Assembly (NCBI GenBank): GCA_944385465.1
Contig: CALWXH010000014.1
Span: forward strand, 1 to 35,423
Length of the DNA: 35,423 nucleotides
Source: an uncultured Oscillospiraceae bacterium
GTDB lineage: Bacteria; Bacillota; Clostridia; Oscillospirales; Oscillospiraceae
Direction of reading: 5' to 3'
Made by a program: the position numbers and the translations under genes
Shown: piece after piece, positions 23,645-31,602 of the stretch
Numbering within the stretch: the first letter of the stretch is position 1
Layout of the letters: each line of letters starts with the position of its first letter
Notes under the pieces: model-generated
What the model saw: only the letters and a program-made list of their open reading frames with translations
The model's database searches: none
Told to the model about the DNA's origin: nothing

Positions 23645-23707
23645 AAAAAAAGCGCGGGGGTCTGCCGCCATGGCGGCAGACCCCCGCGCTTTTGTGTTTT
23701 TTTCTCT
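23645..23707. terminator. Bidirectional terminator between rnfB and the MATE gene
   Basis: A near-perfect inverted repeat (arms 23648-23667 and 23674-23693) with CCATGG in the loop is flanked by A-run and T-run. Reading plus, TTTTGTGTTTTTTT follows; reading minus, the A-run becomes TTTTTT. It can end both converging transcripts. Confidence 0.9.
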
Positions 23708-23725
23708 CACTTCCGGCGGCACAGC

Positions 23726-25102
23726 TCACTGTGTTTTCTGCGCCATCCCCCGCAGGCAGTGCCGGAACTGGAAGGTAAAGAGGATGGCGGTAAAGGTGAC
23801 CGCGATGGCGTCCGCCACCGGCTCGGCCAGATAGACGGCGGTGGTCCTGTCCCCGGGGAGCAGGACGGGCAGCAGATAGATCAGGGGGATGAGCAGCACG
23901 AACTTGCGCATCACCGCCACCACAATGGAGGCCTTGGCGTTGCCCAGGGCGGTGAAGGTCATCTGGCAGGCCATCTGGATGCCGAAGAGGAACAGGCAGG
24001 CCATGTAGATGCGCAGCGCCCGGGGGGTGAAGGCCAGCAGGGCCTCGGAGTCGGTGAACATGGCGGCAAAGAGCTGGGGGAAGAGCATGACGCAGGCCCA
24101 CAGGGCGATGGAATAGGTCAGGCTCACCTTCAGCAGCAGCCGGAACGCCCCCCGCACCCGGTCCGGGTTGCCCGCGCCATAGTTATAGCTGATGATGGGC
24201 TGCGCCCCCTGGCCCAGGCCCTGGAGGGGGAGCATGGCAAACTGCATCACGCTGGTGAGGATGGTCATGGCCCCCACGGCAATGTCCCCTCCGTATTTCT
24301 GCAAAGAGGCGTTGAAGCATACGGAGATGATGCTCTCACTGGCCTGCATGGTAAAGGTGGACAGGCCCAGGGCCAGGCTGGGCAGCACAATGGCCCGGCT
24401 CAGCCGGAAGTTGCGCACCCGCAGGCGCAGGTGGGTCTTCCGCCCCACCAGGAACAGCAGCACCCAGGCGCAGGACATGGCCTGGGACAGGATGGTGGCC
24501 AGGGCCGCCCCCCGCACCCCCATGCCGAAGCCGAAGATGAAGATGGGGTCCAGCACAATGTTGGCCACCGCGCCGATGAGCACTGAGAGCATCCCCGTGC
24601 GGGCAAAGCCCTGGGCGGTGATGAATGCGTTCATCCCCAGGGTCAGCTGAACGAAGAGGGTACCCAGGGCATAGATATTCATATAATCCGTGGCGTAACC
24701 GATGGTGTCCGGGCTGCCGCCGAAGGCCATGAGCAGGTCCTCATTCCACACCAGCAGCACCGCGGTGAGCACGGCAGAGATGATAATTTGAACCACAAAG
24801 CAGTTGCCCAGGGTGCACTCCGCCGACGCGCGCTCTCCCCTGCCCATGAAGATGGAGGCGCGGGGCGCCCCGCCATATCCCGCAAAGGCGGCGAAGGCGG
24901 AGACGATGAGGATCAGCGGCATGCACAGCCCCACCCCGGTGAGGGCGTCCTCCCCGATCTCCGGAATATGTCCGATGTAAATGCGGTCCACGATGTTGTA
25001 GAGCATATTGATGACCTGGGCGGTCACTGTGGGCAGGGCCAGCCGGAGCAGCAGCCGGCCCACTGGTTCCCTGCCCAGAAATTCATTGTCCCGTTGTTCC
25101 AT
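23726..25102 (-). CDS. MATE family efflux transporter
   Basis: A 458-residue, twelve-helix membrane protein with the MATE N-terminal pattern LLRLALPTVTAQVINMLYNIVDRIYIGH and the second-half repeat GAQPIISYNYGAGN. MATE proteins export cationic drugs, dyes or metabolites using Na+ or H+ gradients. The ATG at 25102 has GGAGGAATGAGG upstream and lies 6 bases after the marR stop, so the two form an operon. A MarR-type repressor in front suggests induction by an exported compound. Physical closeness to the Rnf ion pump could help supply the gradient, but that is speculation. Confidence 0.94.
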   Translation of the reverse strand: MEQRDNEFLGREPVGRLLLRLALPTVTAQVINMLYNIVDRIYIGHIPEIGEDALTGVGLCMPLILIVSAFAAFAGYGGAPRASIFMGRGERASAECTLGNCFVVQIIISAVLTAVLLVWNEDLLMAFGGSPDTIGYATDYMNIYALGTLFVQLTLGMNAFITAQGFARTGMLSVLIGAVANIVLDPIFIFGFGMGVRGAALATILSQAMSCAWVLLFLVGRKTHLRLRVRNFRLSRAIVLPSLALGLSTFTMQASESIISVCFNASLQKYGGDIAVGAMTILTSVMQFAMLPLQGLGQGAQPIISYNYGAGNPDRVRGAFRLLLKVSLTYSIALWACVMLFPQLFAAMFTDSEALLAFTPRALRIYMACLFLFGIQMACQMTFTALGNAKASIVVAVMRKFVLLIPLIYLLPVLLPGDRTTAVYLAEPVADAIAVTFTAILFTFQFRHCLRGMAQKTQ

Positions 25103-25108
25103 GTTGCC

Positions 25109-25546
25109 TCATTCCTCCCGCTGGGTCTCCGCGTTGTCCGCCAGGCGCTGGTTCAGCTGAAAAAAGCACTCCCGCTCCTCCGGCGAAAAATTGTGGAACA
25201 GCTGCCGGCGAAACCGCGCCCTGGCCTCATCCACGTCCCGGGTAATGGGCCCGGCCGCCGGGGTGAGGGCCAGATGCAGCCGGCGGCGGTCCCGGCTGTC
25301 CTGCCGGCGCAGCAGCAGCCCCTTCTCCGCCAGGCTGTCCACCGCCTGGGACACATTGCTCTTGGGCAGCATCCGCAGCTCCACGATGTCCGCCGCGGTG
25401 TCCCGCCCCGGGTTGTTGTGGAGAAAGCTTATGATATTGGCCTCCATCACCGTGAGCTGGTGGCGCCGGCAGATCGGGCGCAGCATGGCGTCATACAGGC
25501 GCATCACCCGCCGCAGATTGGTGAGCATCTGGGTGGTCCTCTCCAT
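25109..25546 (-). CDS. MarR-family transcriptional regulator
   Basis: A 145-residue winged-helix regulator. The DNA-recognition part reads NPGRDTAADIVELRMLPKSNVSQAVDSLAEKGLLLRRQDSRDRRRLHLALT, with the DxRDRR wing typical of MarR proteins; N- and C-terminal helices would form the dimer. It is encoded directly upstream of a MATE exporter in the same operon, the classic local-repressor arrangement. A palindromic candidate operator lies between its promoter and start codon. The ligand is not predictable. Confidence 0.92.
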   Translation of the reverse strand: MERTTQMLTNLRRVMRLYDAMLRPICRRHQLTVMEANIISFLHNNPGRDTAADIVELRMLPKSNVSQAVDSLAEKGLLLRRQDSRDRRRLHLALTPAAGPITRDVDEARARFRRQLFHNFSPEERECFFQLNQRLADNAETQREE

Positions 25547-25574
25547 CCCCCGTCACCTCAGATTGTTCCTATTG

Positions 25575-25585
25575 CAAACAGTTTG
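25575..25585. promoter_or_regulatory. Candidate MarR operator
   Basis: A perfect palindrome CAAACAGTTTG sits in the leader of marR-MATE, about 15-20 bases downstream of the expected start of transcription. It is embedded in TTGCAAACAGTTTGTTTTTG, size and AT-content typical for MarR sites. Binding there would block its own operon. Confidence 0.5.
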
Positions 25586-25608
25586 TTTTTGAACTTTTTG
25601 CTCAGATT

Positions 25609-25636
25609 ATTATACCCCAATTTCCCCCTGTGTCAA
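25609..25636 (-). promoter_or_regulatory. Promoter of marR-MATE
   Basis: Perfect TTGACA (25631-25636) and perfect TATAAT (25609-25614) are separated by 16 bases on the minus strand. Confidence 0.85.
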
Positions 25637-25695
25637 GGGGGGACTGCCGATCCGGGGCGGGAAAAAATGATTTTGAATTTTTTCAATTTTCCCTC

Positions 25696-25724
25696 TTGCA
25701 TTTCTCTCGCTCCTATGGTAATAT
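25696..25724 (+). promoter_or_regulatory. Promoter of tRNA-Pro
   Basis: TTGCAT (25696-25701), a 17-base spacer and TAATAT (25719-25724) end 29 bases before the mature tRNA. Confidence 0.6.
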
Positions 25725-25753
25725 ATCTAAGGCTCTTGAAACGGGGCCTGTAT

Positions 25754-25830
25754 CCGGGTGTGGCGAAGTTTGGTATCGCGCTTGACTGGGGGTCAAGAGG
25801 CCGCAGGTTCAAGTCCTGTCACTCGGACCA
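25754..25830 (+). tRNA. tRNA-Pro (anticodon GGG)
   Basis: A full cloverleaf is visible: acceptor CCGGGTG/CACTCGG (one G-T pair), D-stem GCGA/TCGC, anticodon stem CTTGA/TCAAG with loop CTGGGGG giving GGG, T-arm GCAGG-TTCAAGT-CCTGT, discriminator A and encoded CCA. It is a single-gene unit followed at once by its terminator. No integrase or duplicated 3' end is seen, so there is no sign of island insertion here. Confidence 0.95.
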
Positions 25831-25870
25831 ATCGGAGTATCCACATGGATACTCCGATTTTCTTTTTCTG
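25831..25870 (+). terminator. Terminator of tRNA-Pro
   Basis: A perfect 12-bp stem (ATCGGAGTATCC with GGATACTCCGAT, loop ACAT) starts directly after CCA and is followed by TTTTCTTTTTCT. Confidence 0.92.
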
Positions 25871-25893
25871 TTGACTTCATCGGAGGAATCTGC

Positions 25894-26919
25894 ATGATGA
25901 GAACTGCCCGTCTGTCCGCCCTGCTGCTGGCCCTTGCCCTGCTGGCAGGGTGCGCTCCCGGCTCCCGGGAGGACACCGTCCATTTCACCGCCATGGACAC
26001 CGTGATCCAGCTGAGCGTATACGGCTGTGACCACGGGGAAGAAACCCTGTCTGAAGCGCGGCAGCTCATACAGGAGCTGGACGGCCTGCTGTCCACCACC
26101 GACGAGGACAGCCAGATCCACGCGCTGAATCAGGGGGAGACCGTCGCCCTGGCCCAGCCTGTCCAGGCGCTGCTGGAGCGGGCCCTCGCGCTGTGCGCCG
26201 ACACCGGCGGCGCCTTTGACATCACCATCTATCCGGTGGTACGCGCCTGGGGCTTCACCACCGACAGCCACCAGGTCCCCACCCAGGAGGAGCTGTCCGC
26301 CCTGCTGGCGCGGGTGGATTACCGCCAGGTGGAACCCCAGGGGGGCACCCTCACCCTCCCCCAGGGGGTGGAGCTGGATCTGGGCGGCGTGGCAAAGGGT
26401 TACGCCTCCCAGCAGGTGGCCCAGCTGCTGCGGGAGGAGGGGGTGGACTGCGCCCTCATTGACCTGGGGGGAAGCATCCAGGCCATAGGCAGCAGCCCGG
26501 ACGGCGACCCCTGGAGCGTGGGCATCCGCGACCCCCGCAGCGACAGTCCGGAGGACTATGCCGCCGTGGTCCGGGTCACCGACCAGGCGGTGGTCACCTC
26601 GGGCATGTACGAGCGGTATTTTGAGCAGGACGGGGTGCGCTACGGCCACATCATCGACCCGGATACCGGCTATCCCGTGGACAACGGCCTGGCCTCGGTG
26701 ACCGTGGTCTCCCCGGACGCCACCCTGGCGGACGCTCTGTCCACCGCCCTGTTTGTCATGGGCAGGGACGGGGCGGCCCAGTACTGGCGCGGCCGGGAGG
26801 ACTTTGAATTCGTGCTCATGGGAGAGGACGGCTCCATCGCCATTTCCGAAGGGCTGGAGGGCAGCTTTTCCCTGGCCGGTGAGCAAGGCAGCGTCAGCCT
26901 GGAGGTGATCCGCCGGTGA
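25894..26919 (+). CDS. apbE: FAD:protein FMN transferase (ApbE lipoprotein)
   Basis: This exported lipoprotein covalently attaches FMN from FAD to threonines of flavoproteins such as RnfD, RnfG and FMN-binding domain proteins. The signal peptide and lipobox LLAGC (Cys20) are clear. Family motifs follow: FTAMDTVIQLSVYG, GGAFDITIYPVVRAWGF, ELDLGGVAKGYA (about 160-171), ALIDLGGSIQAIG, TSGMYERYF...YGHIIDPDTGYPV and the Mg-binding TLADALSTALFVMG. It has 341 residues. AGGAGGAATCTGC precedes the ATG. It overlaps the next gene (GTGA). The rnf operon 2.3 kb upstream supplies its most obvious substrates. Confidence 0.95.
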   Translation: MMRTARLSALLLALALLAGCAPGSREDTVHFTAMDTVIQLSVYGCDHGEETLSEARQLIQELDGLLSTTDEDSQIHALNQGETVALAQPVQALLERALALCADTGGAFDITIYPVVRAWGFTTDSHQVPTQEELSALLARVDYRQVEPQGGTLTLPQGVELDLGGVAKGYASQQVAQLLREEGVDCALIDLGGSIQAIGSSPDGDPWSVGIRDPRSDSPEDYAAVVRVTDQAVVTSGMYERYFEQDGVRYGHIIDPDTGYPVDNGLASVTVVSPDATLADALSTALFVMGRDGAAQYWRGREDFEFVLMGEDGSIAISEGLEGSFSLAGEQGSVSLEVIRR

Positions 26920-27296
26920 GGAGCACAAAGTTCTGGATCCTTCTCATCGCCGCGGCGCTGGTGGTCTGTCTGGCAGCGGCCGCCGCGGTGATGCTGGGCA
27001 ACACGGGCAGCTGTGTCGCCCGGGTCTACCAGAATGGCCAGCTGCTGCGCGCCGTCGACCTGTCCCAGGTGGAGGAGGGGTACACCTTCACCGTGTCGGG
27101 CCCCGCCGGGGAGAACCTGGTCCAGGTGGAGCCGGGGCGCATCCGGGTGGCGGCGGCGGACTGCCCGGATCAGGTGTGCGTCCATCAGGGGTGGATCTCC
27201 ACCGGGATCGCCCCCATTGTCTGCCTTCCCAATCAGCTGGTGATCCAGATTCAGAGTGACAGCCACAACCAACAGGTGGATGGGGTGACGGGATGA
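26916..27296 (+). CDS. NusG domain II-containing small membrane protein
   Basis: A 126-residue protein with one N-terminal membrane segment (about residues 6-28) and an extracytoplasmic NusG_II domain. The hallmark is the C-terminal pattern CPDQVCVHQGWIS...GIAPIVCLPNQLVIQI with three cysteines. Despite the name it is not a transcription factor. Members commonly sit beside ApbE and Gx transporter genes in Firmicutes and are suspected to take part in extracytoplasmic redox or flavin chemistry; the function is not established. GTG 26916 overlaps the apbE stop, and its own stop overlaps the next ATG, so all three genes are translationally coupled. Confidence 0.85.
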   Translation: MRSTKFWILLIAAALVVCLAAAAAVMLGNTGSCVARVYQNGQLLRAVDLSQVEEGYTFTVSGPAGENLVQVEPGRIRVAAADCPDQVCVHQGWISTGIAPIVCLPNQLVIQIQSDSHNQQVDGVTG

Positions 27297-27814
27297 AAGG
27301 TTTTACACTGCGTCAGATTACCCGGATGGCGGTGCTCACCGCGGTGGCCCTGGCCATTTTCATCGCCGAGGCCCAGCTGCCCCCGCTGGTGCCCATTGTC
27401 CCCGGCATCAAGCTGGGGCTGGCCAACATCATCACGGTGTACGCCCTCTTTGCCCTGGGGCCGGGACAGGCGGGGATGATCCTGCTGGCCCGGGTGCTGC
27501 TGGGCAGCCTGTTCGCCGGCGGGATGACCCTGTTCTATTCCCTGGGCGGCGGCGTGTGCTGCTATCTGGTGATGCTGGCGGTACACCGCCTGCTCACCCG
27601 GCGGCAGATCTGGGTGTGCTCGGTGCTGGGGGCCATGGCCCACAACGCCGGCCAGATCGCCGTGGCGGTGGCCCTCACCCGCACGCCGGCGGTGGCCGCC
27701 TATCTGCCGGTGCTGCTGGTGTCCGGCATCCTCACCGGACTGTTCACCGGGCTGTGCGCCCAGTTTCTTCTCTCCCGGCTGAAGGGCTCCTCTCCCCCCC
27801 GCACCACCAAATAG
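27293..27814 (+). CDS. Gx transporter family protein (heptaprenyl diphosphate synthase component I-like)
   Basis: A 173-residue hydrophobic protein with about five to six membrane segments. The family opening ITRMAVLTAVALAIFIAEAQLPPLVPIVPGIKLGLANIITVYALF is visible in pieces, and GAMAHNAGQIAVA fits the second half. The Pfam name refers to heptaprenyl diphosphate synthase component I, but the fold resembles ECF-type substrate-binding membrane proteins, so a transporter role is more likely. It is third in the apbE operon and ends at a strong terminator. Its substrate is unknown; a flavin or quinone precursor would suit the context, by inference only. Confidence 0.83.
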   Translation: MKGFTLRQITRMAVLTAVALAIFIAEAQLPPLVPIVPGIKLGLANIITVYALFALGPGQAGMILLARVLLGSLFAGGMTLFYSLGGGVCCYLVMLAVHRLLTRRQIWVCSVLGAMAHNAGQIAVAVALTRTPAVAAYLPVLLVSGILTGLFTGLCAQFLLSRLKGSSPPRTTK

Positions 27815-27827
27815 ACCGTGCCGGTTC

Positions 27828-27870
27828 AAAACAGGCCTGCCGCGCTTCCAGCGCGGCAGGCCTGTTTTTC
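27828..27870 (+). terminator. Terminator of the apbE operon
   Basis: A perfect 18-bp stem (arms 27828-27845 and 27851-27868, loop TTCCA), its A/T ends giving a T-run, sits 13 bases after the stop codon. Confidence 0.9.
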
Positions 27871-28000
27871 TCTCTCCCCCTCCGGCAGAGGTTTTAGCCC
27901 ATTCGGAACTGTCTCACGCCTGCGGAAAAGCCGCCTTTCTGCCCGGCCCGTCTTCCAAAAATTCTAACGTTTTCTTCCACAAATCTTAAGGTTCCCTCTC
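27871..28000. other. Non-coding spacer
   Basis: I see no gene, RNA or repeat in this stretch between the apbE-operon terminator and the next promoter. Confidence 0.6.
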
Positions 28001-28029
28001 TTGAACCCCGCCGGGCCGGATGCTACCAT
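28001..28029 (+). promoter_or_regulatory. Promoter of the amidase-domain lipoprotein gene
   Basis: TTGAAC (28001-28006), a 17-base spacer and TACCAT (28024-28029) with TG before it (extended -10) lie about 75 bases upstream of the start codon. Confidence 0.55.
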
Positions 28030-28102
28030 CTAAATAGACCCTTGTCCCATTCCAGTCAAACCATACCACGCGGCCGGATGTCCGGCCGGGAAGGAGGCCC
28101 CT

Positions 28103-29356
28103 ATGCCGCATCCCATGTCAACCCAGTCCCCCCGCCCCGCCCGGCGGCGCAGGCGCCCTCTGCTCCCGCTGCTGCTTCTGCTGGCCCTGCTGCTGGGCGG
28201 CTGTGCCGCCCTCCCCTCCCTGCCCTTCTTCGGCCCCATCCACAGCTCCGGCTGCGTGGAAGAGGGCGGCCCACCGGACTACGGGGCGGATGCCCTCTCC
28301 CTGTCCCAGGGGCAGGAGGACGCCATGCTCGCCTATCTGGACGCCTGGTACGCCGCCCTGGCCCGGCTGGAGGAGGCCGACTTCTCCCCCCTGTTCTCCG
28401 CCCCCCTCCAGGCCCGGTTCAACGAGAGCGCCCTGGCCCTCCAGGTGGGACTGCGCACCATGACGCCGGGGGTGGACTACTCCCTCACCGGCTATTCCTA
28501 CACCCTCACCGTATTGGAGGCCGGCCAGGAGGAGGACGGGACGGTGTCTGTGCTGGCCCAGGAGGCCAGCACCCAGAACTTCGCCCAGTTCCCCGGGGTG
28601 GATGCCCGGCGGGGGAGCAATTACCACTTCTTCTCCCTGTCCCCCAGCGGGGAGGGCTGGCTGCTGGCGGCCCACATCCCCTTCGACACCCTGGCCTCCC
28701 AGCTGCTGGACACCGTCTCTTTCGAAGAGCTGGCCCAGGCCTACATAGACGCCGCCCCCAGCTGCCTGGCCCAGCTCCAGGCCGCCCACGCCCGGCGGGA
28801 GGCCGACCGGGGGCGTGCCCTGGCCCTGCAGGAGGCGGATCACCCCTATGACCGCCAGGCGGCCCTGGACTACGCCGACGCCTACGCCATGTCCCGCAAT
28901 CCGGAGTGGGCGGATTACAGCGACTACGGGGGCAACTGCCAGAATTTCGCCTCCCAGTGCCTGTACGCCGGGGGCATCCCCATGGACATCCAGGGGAGCG
29001 CCGTGTGGAAGTGGTACGGCTCCACCCCCTCCCAGACCGCCGAGGCCCAGGGCCGCTCCGCCTCCTGGACCGGGGTGGGCAGCTTCCGCTCCTACGCCCT
29101 GGAAAACACCGGCTTCGGCCTGGTCAGCCAAGTGGACGCCCCCTATTACGCCGGCCAGCCCGGAGATCTGATCCAGATGGGGGACGCAACGGTGTGGGCC
29201 CACACGGTGGTGATCCGGCAGCTGGTGCGGGATGGGGCCGGACAGACCGTGGACTATCTCATCCACTCCAACACCAACGACATGGAGAATTACCCCGCCA
29301 GCCTGTACGGCTATCCCGAACTCGCCCTCATCGCCATCGCCGGCTGGAACGGCTGA
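28103..29356 (+). CDS. Lipoprotein with C-terminal Amidase_6 domain
   Basis: A 417-residue surface lipoprotein: Arg-rich N-region, Leu-rich core and lipobox LLGGC (Cys34). An uncharacterised helical/beta middle region (60-245) precedes a putative NlpC/P60-like amidase domain (Amidase_6). This starts YDRQAALDYADAYAM and has candidate nucleophile Cys279 in GGNCQNFASQCLYAGGIPMD, His367 in VWAHTVVI and the closing IHSNTNDMENYPASLYGYPE. These domains are thought to cut cell-wall or small amide substrates; the true substrate is unknown. GGAAGGAGG precedes ATG 28103. It is a single gene; no clear terminator is visible after it. Confidence 0.87.
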   Translation: MPHPMSTQSPRPARRRRRPLLPLLLLLALLLGGCAALPSLPFFGPIHSSGCVEEGGPPDYGADALSLSQGQEDAMLAYLDAWYAALARLEEADFSPLFSAPLQARFNESALALQVGLRTMTPGVDYSLTGYSYTLTVLEAGQEEDGTVSVLAQEASTQNFAQFPGVDARRGSNYHFFSLSPSGEGWLLAAHIPFDTLASQLLDTVSFEELAQAYIDAAPSCLAQLQAAHARREADRGRALALQEADHPYDRQAALDYADAYAMSRNPEWADYSDYGGNCQNFASQCLYAGGIPMDIQGSAVWKWYGSTPSQTAEAQGRSASWTGVGSFRSYALENTGFGLVSQVDAPYYAGQPGDLIQMGDATVWAHTVVIRQLVRDGAGQTVDYLIHSNTNDMENYPASLYGYPELALIAIAGWNG

Positions 29357-29388
29357 CCCGGCCACACCCCGGCAGGACCATCCGGCAC

Positions 29389-29417
29389 TTGCCACCGGGC
29401 CTCCGGCGGGCTATAAT
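29389..29417 (+). promoter_or_regulatory. Promoter of the acetyltransferase gene
   Basis: TTGCCA (29389-29394), a 17-base spacer and a perfect TATAAT (29412-29417) end 25 bases before the start codon. Confidence 0.78.
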
Positions 29418-29442
29418 AGGGCGTTGAAAGGGGGTTTCCCAG

Positions 29443-30015
29443 ATGGGATATGAAGTTTTTGAACAGCGGGCCCGGGCGCTGGGCCTGCCCGTCTACCAGT
29501 ACATGCGCCAGGCCTCTCAGCGGGCCCTGAAGCTCACCGCCCGGCTCAACGGCTCGTACCACGAACCGGAAGAGGTGGTCCGTCTCTTCACCGAACTCAC
29601 CGGCGGGCCGGTGGGCCCCGGCTTCTGCCTGTTTCCCCCCTTCTACACCGATTACGGGCAGAACATCGCCATCGGGGCCAACGTATTCATCAACGCCAGC
29701 TGCCACTTCCAGGACCAGGCCGGCATCACCATCGGGGACGGGGCCCTGCTGGGCCACAGCGTGGTGCTGGCCACCCTGAACCACCAGGAGGACCCGGCCC
29801 GGCGCAGTGAGCTGTACGGCGCCCCCATCGTCATCGGGAAAAACGCATGGATCGGCTCTCACGCCACCATCACCGCCGGCGTGACCATCGGGGACGGGGC
29901 CATTGTGGCCGCCGGGGCGGTGGTCACCCGGGACGTGCCCCCCAACACGGTGGTGGCCGGCGTGCCCGCTCGGGTCATCCGCCCGGTGCGGATGGATGCC
30001 CCGGCGGAAGGGTGA
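29443..30015 (+). CDS. Hexapeptide-repeat O-acetyltransferase (LacA/Maa type)
   Basis: A 190-residue left-handed beta-helix acyltransferase. The N-terminal helical cap is followed by isoleucine-patch repeats: NIAIGANVFINASCHFQD, GITIGDGALLGHSVVLATLNH, IVIGKNAWIGSHATITAGVTI, then GAIVAAGAVVTRDVPPNTVVAGVPARVIR. The His in LATLNHQ corresponds to the catalytic residue of galactoside/maltose acetyltransferases. It transfers acetyl from acetyl-CoA to a sugar or related hydroxyl; the acceptor is not predictable. GGGGG lies before the ATG, and the gene has its own promoter and terminator. Confidence 0.92.
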   Translation: MGYEVFEQRARALGLPVYQYMRQASQRALKLTARLNGSYHEPEEVVRLFTELTGGPVGPGFCLFPPFYTDYGQNIAIGANVFINASCHFQDQAGITIGDGALLGHSVVLATLNHQEDPARRSELYGAPIVIGKNAWIGSHATITAGVTIGDGAIVAAGAVVTRDVPPNTVVAGVPARVIRPVRMDAPAEG

Positions 30016-30032
30016 GCGTTTTGCAAAAAGTC

Positions 30033-30075
30033 AACAGGACCTGACGCACAACTGTGCGCCAGGTCCTGTTTTTCG
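30033..30075. terminator. Bidirectional terminator between acetyltransferase and symporter genes
   Basis: A 17-bp stem with one mismatch (arms 30033-30049 and 30054-30070, loop AACT) is followed by TTTTC on the plus strand and GACTTTTTGC on the minus strand. It marks the border between the GC-rich segment and the lower-GC right end. Confidence 0.85.
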
Positions 30076-30098
30076 GTATAATTACACAACTTAGAAGC

Positions 30099-31544
30099 TT
30101 AGTTGTTCTTCGGCCGTTCCATCGCCTTCATGGATGAAACATCTAAGGGGCGTTTATCCACGAAGTGAGAAATCACGATGGCAATTAGCGCCAATGGTAT
30201 AGCAAGATAGGCGTTCTGATTTAGGAACACGGGTTGAATTGCCGGCACGCAATACCACAGGATCAGCCCGATAACACCTCCAGCCATGGTAAAAGTACAG
30301 GAAGACCTGCGCAAAAACTTTGGCGCATAGAAGATAAATACCAACAAAATCCCATAGGGAACGATAAGAAGATTGATCAGCATAAAGATACTGACAATAC
30401 CCGAAGCCCGCAAGGCAATCAGAGTAGCAATTACGATGTCCAGCACCAGAATAACACGTCCCAGTCGGATTTTATCTGTTTCCGATGCTTTGGGACGCAT
30501 ATACTTCACATACAAATCCCGGGTTACTGTTCCGCTCATTCCCATAATGACCCCCGTAGCAGTGGACACAATGGCCGCCCACAACCCCGCTAAAATAATA
30601 CCGGAAATCACAGGGGGCAAGCTGGCAATTACCATGGGCAGCGCCATGGCAGAAGTCTCCAACCCGGGGAATGCTTTTGCCCCAATCATGCCAATGAGGG
30701 CGCAAATAATACCAATGGGGATTGTGAAGATACCGCCGAAAATGAAGCCTTTGGTCGCGGCTTTGGTATCTTTGGCGGAGCTAGTGGTGCTAAACAAACT
30801 CTGCACGCTAGGTGCGCAAAACAACTGCACCAGCACCCAGCTCACTACTGTACTCACCCCCATGCCCATCACCGGATCCGTCCATGCCACTTCAGGCGCA
30901 GTGCTTTCCAGGGAAGAAAACAGTTCAGCAAAACTACCGTTGGAGTGGACGAACAGTGCCACAAACAGGCCGATAATCAGACCAATGTAAATTACAAAAG
31001 CATTGATTACATTTGTCAGGGTGGCTCCCATATATCCGCCAATCATGACGATAATAAAGAACACCGCCGCGCTAATTACCATACACCAGGCGTTCCCGAA
31101 CGGCAGAATAGACGCCAGCACACTGCCCGCCGCCAGAATTTGCAGGCACAAGATGCCCACCTGGAGAATAATCAGAGCAATACCACACACAATGCCGTCA
31201 AACTTAGAGAATAACTGCACAATCATGCCGCTGGCCGTAGGTACATTGTAGCGCTTTGTCATGCGGGACATCACAATACCGAAGAAGATTACCTGCACCG
31301 CCAGAGCCACCGCATACCAAGCCGAAGAAATCCCATGTCCATAGGAATTTTCCGCAATGCCCACCGTTGTTCCTGATCCCACATTGGTACATAAGATCAT
31401 AGTCCCCACCATAAGCCAGGGCACCGAATCTGTGGCGAACAGGAAACTGTTTGAGTTGCCTTTAGCTGTCTTTTTCTGGGCATAAGACGTCACAATCAAC
31501 ATAACTATGACGTACAAAATCAAGATTGTAAGTGTAATGGCCAT
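30099..31544 (-). CDS. Sodium:solute symporter family transporter
   Basis: A 481-residue protein with about thirteen hydrophobic helices of the SSS (SLC5) family. Visible elements are the N-terminal NSNSFLFATDSVPWLMVGTMILCTNVGSGTTVGIAENSYGHG core, GGYMGATLTNVINAFVIYIGL, the APSVQSLFSTTSSAKDTKAATKG loop and the AGLWAAIVSTATGVIMGMSGTVTRDLY helix that helps form the Na+ site. ATG 31544 has AAGGAGGT upstream. It lies 58 bases downstream of an amidohydrolase gene on the same strand, so it probably imports that enzyme's substrate. Base composition is clearly lower in GC than the left part of the window. Confidence 0.93.
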   Translation of the reverse strand: MAITLTILILYVIVMLIVTSYAQKKTAKGNSNSFLFATDSVPWLMVGTMILCTNVGSGTTVGIAENSYGHGISSAWYAVALAVQVIFFGIVMSRMTKRYNVPTASGMIVQLFSKFDGIVCGIALIILQVGILCLQILAAGSVLASILPFGNAWCMVISAAVFFIIVMIGGYMGATLTNVINAFVIYIGLIIGLFVALFVHSNGSFAELFSSLESTAPEVAWTDPVMGMGVSTVVSWVLVQLFCAPSVQSLFSTTSSAKDTKAATKGFIFGGIFTIPIGIICALIGMIGAKAFPGLETSAMALPMVIASLPPVISGIILAGLWAAIVSTATGVIMGMSGTVTRDLYVKYMRPKASETDKIRLGRVILVLDIVIATLIALRASGIVSIFMLINLLIVPYGILLVFIFYAPKFLRRSSCTFTMAGGVIGLILWYCVPAIQPVFLNQNAYLAIPLALIAIVISHFVDKRPLDVSSMKAMERPKNN

Positions 31545-31602
31545 TTGCTTACCTCCTTCGTAACGATAGTCGCATCTCCTTCTCACTCATCTGCTTTCAA
31601 GC

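Noticed and set aside
25754..25830. tRNA-Pro as an integration site for a mobile island
   Set aside because: No integrase gene or repeated tRNA 3' end was seen, and composition does not change here; the shift is at about 30,080.
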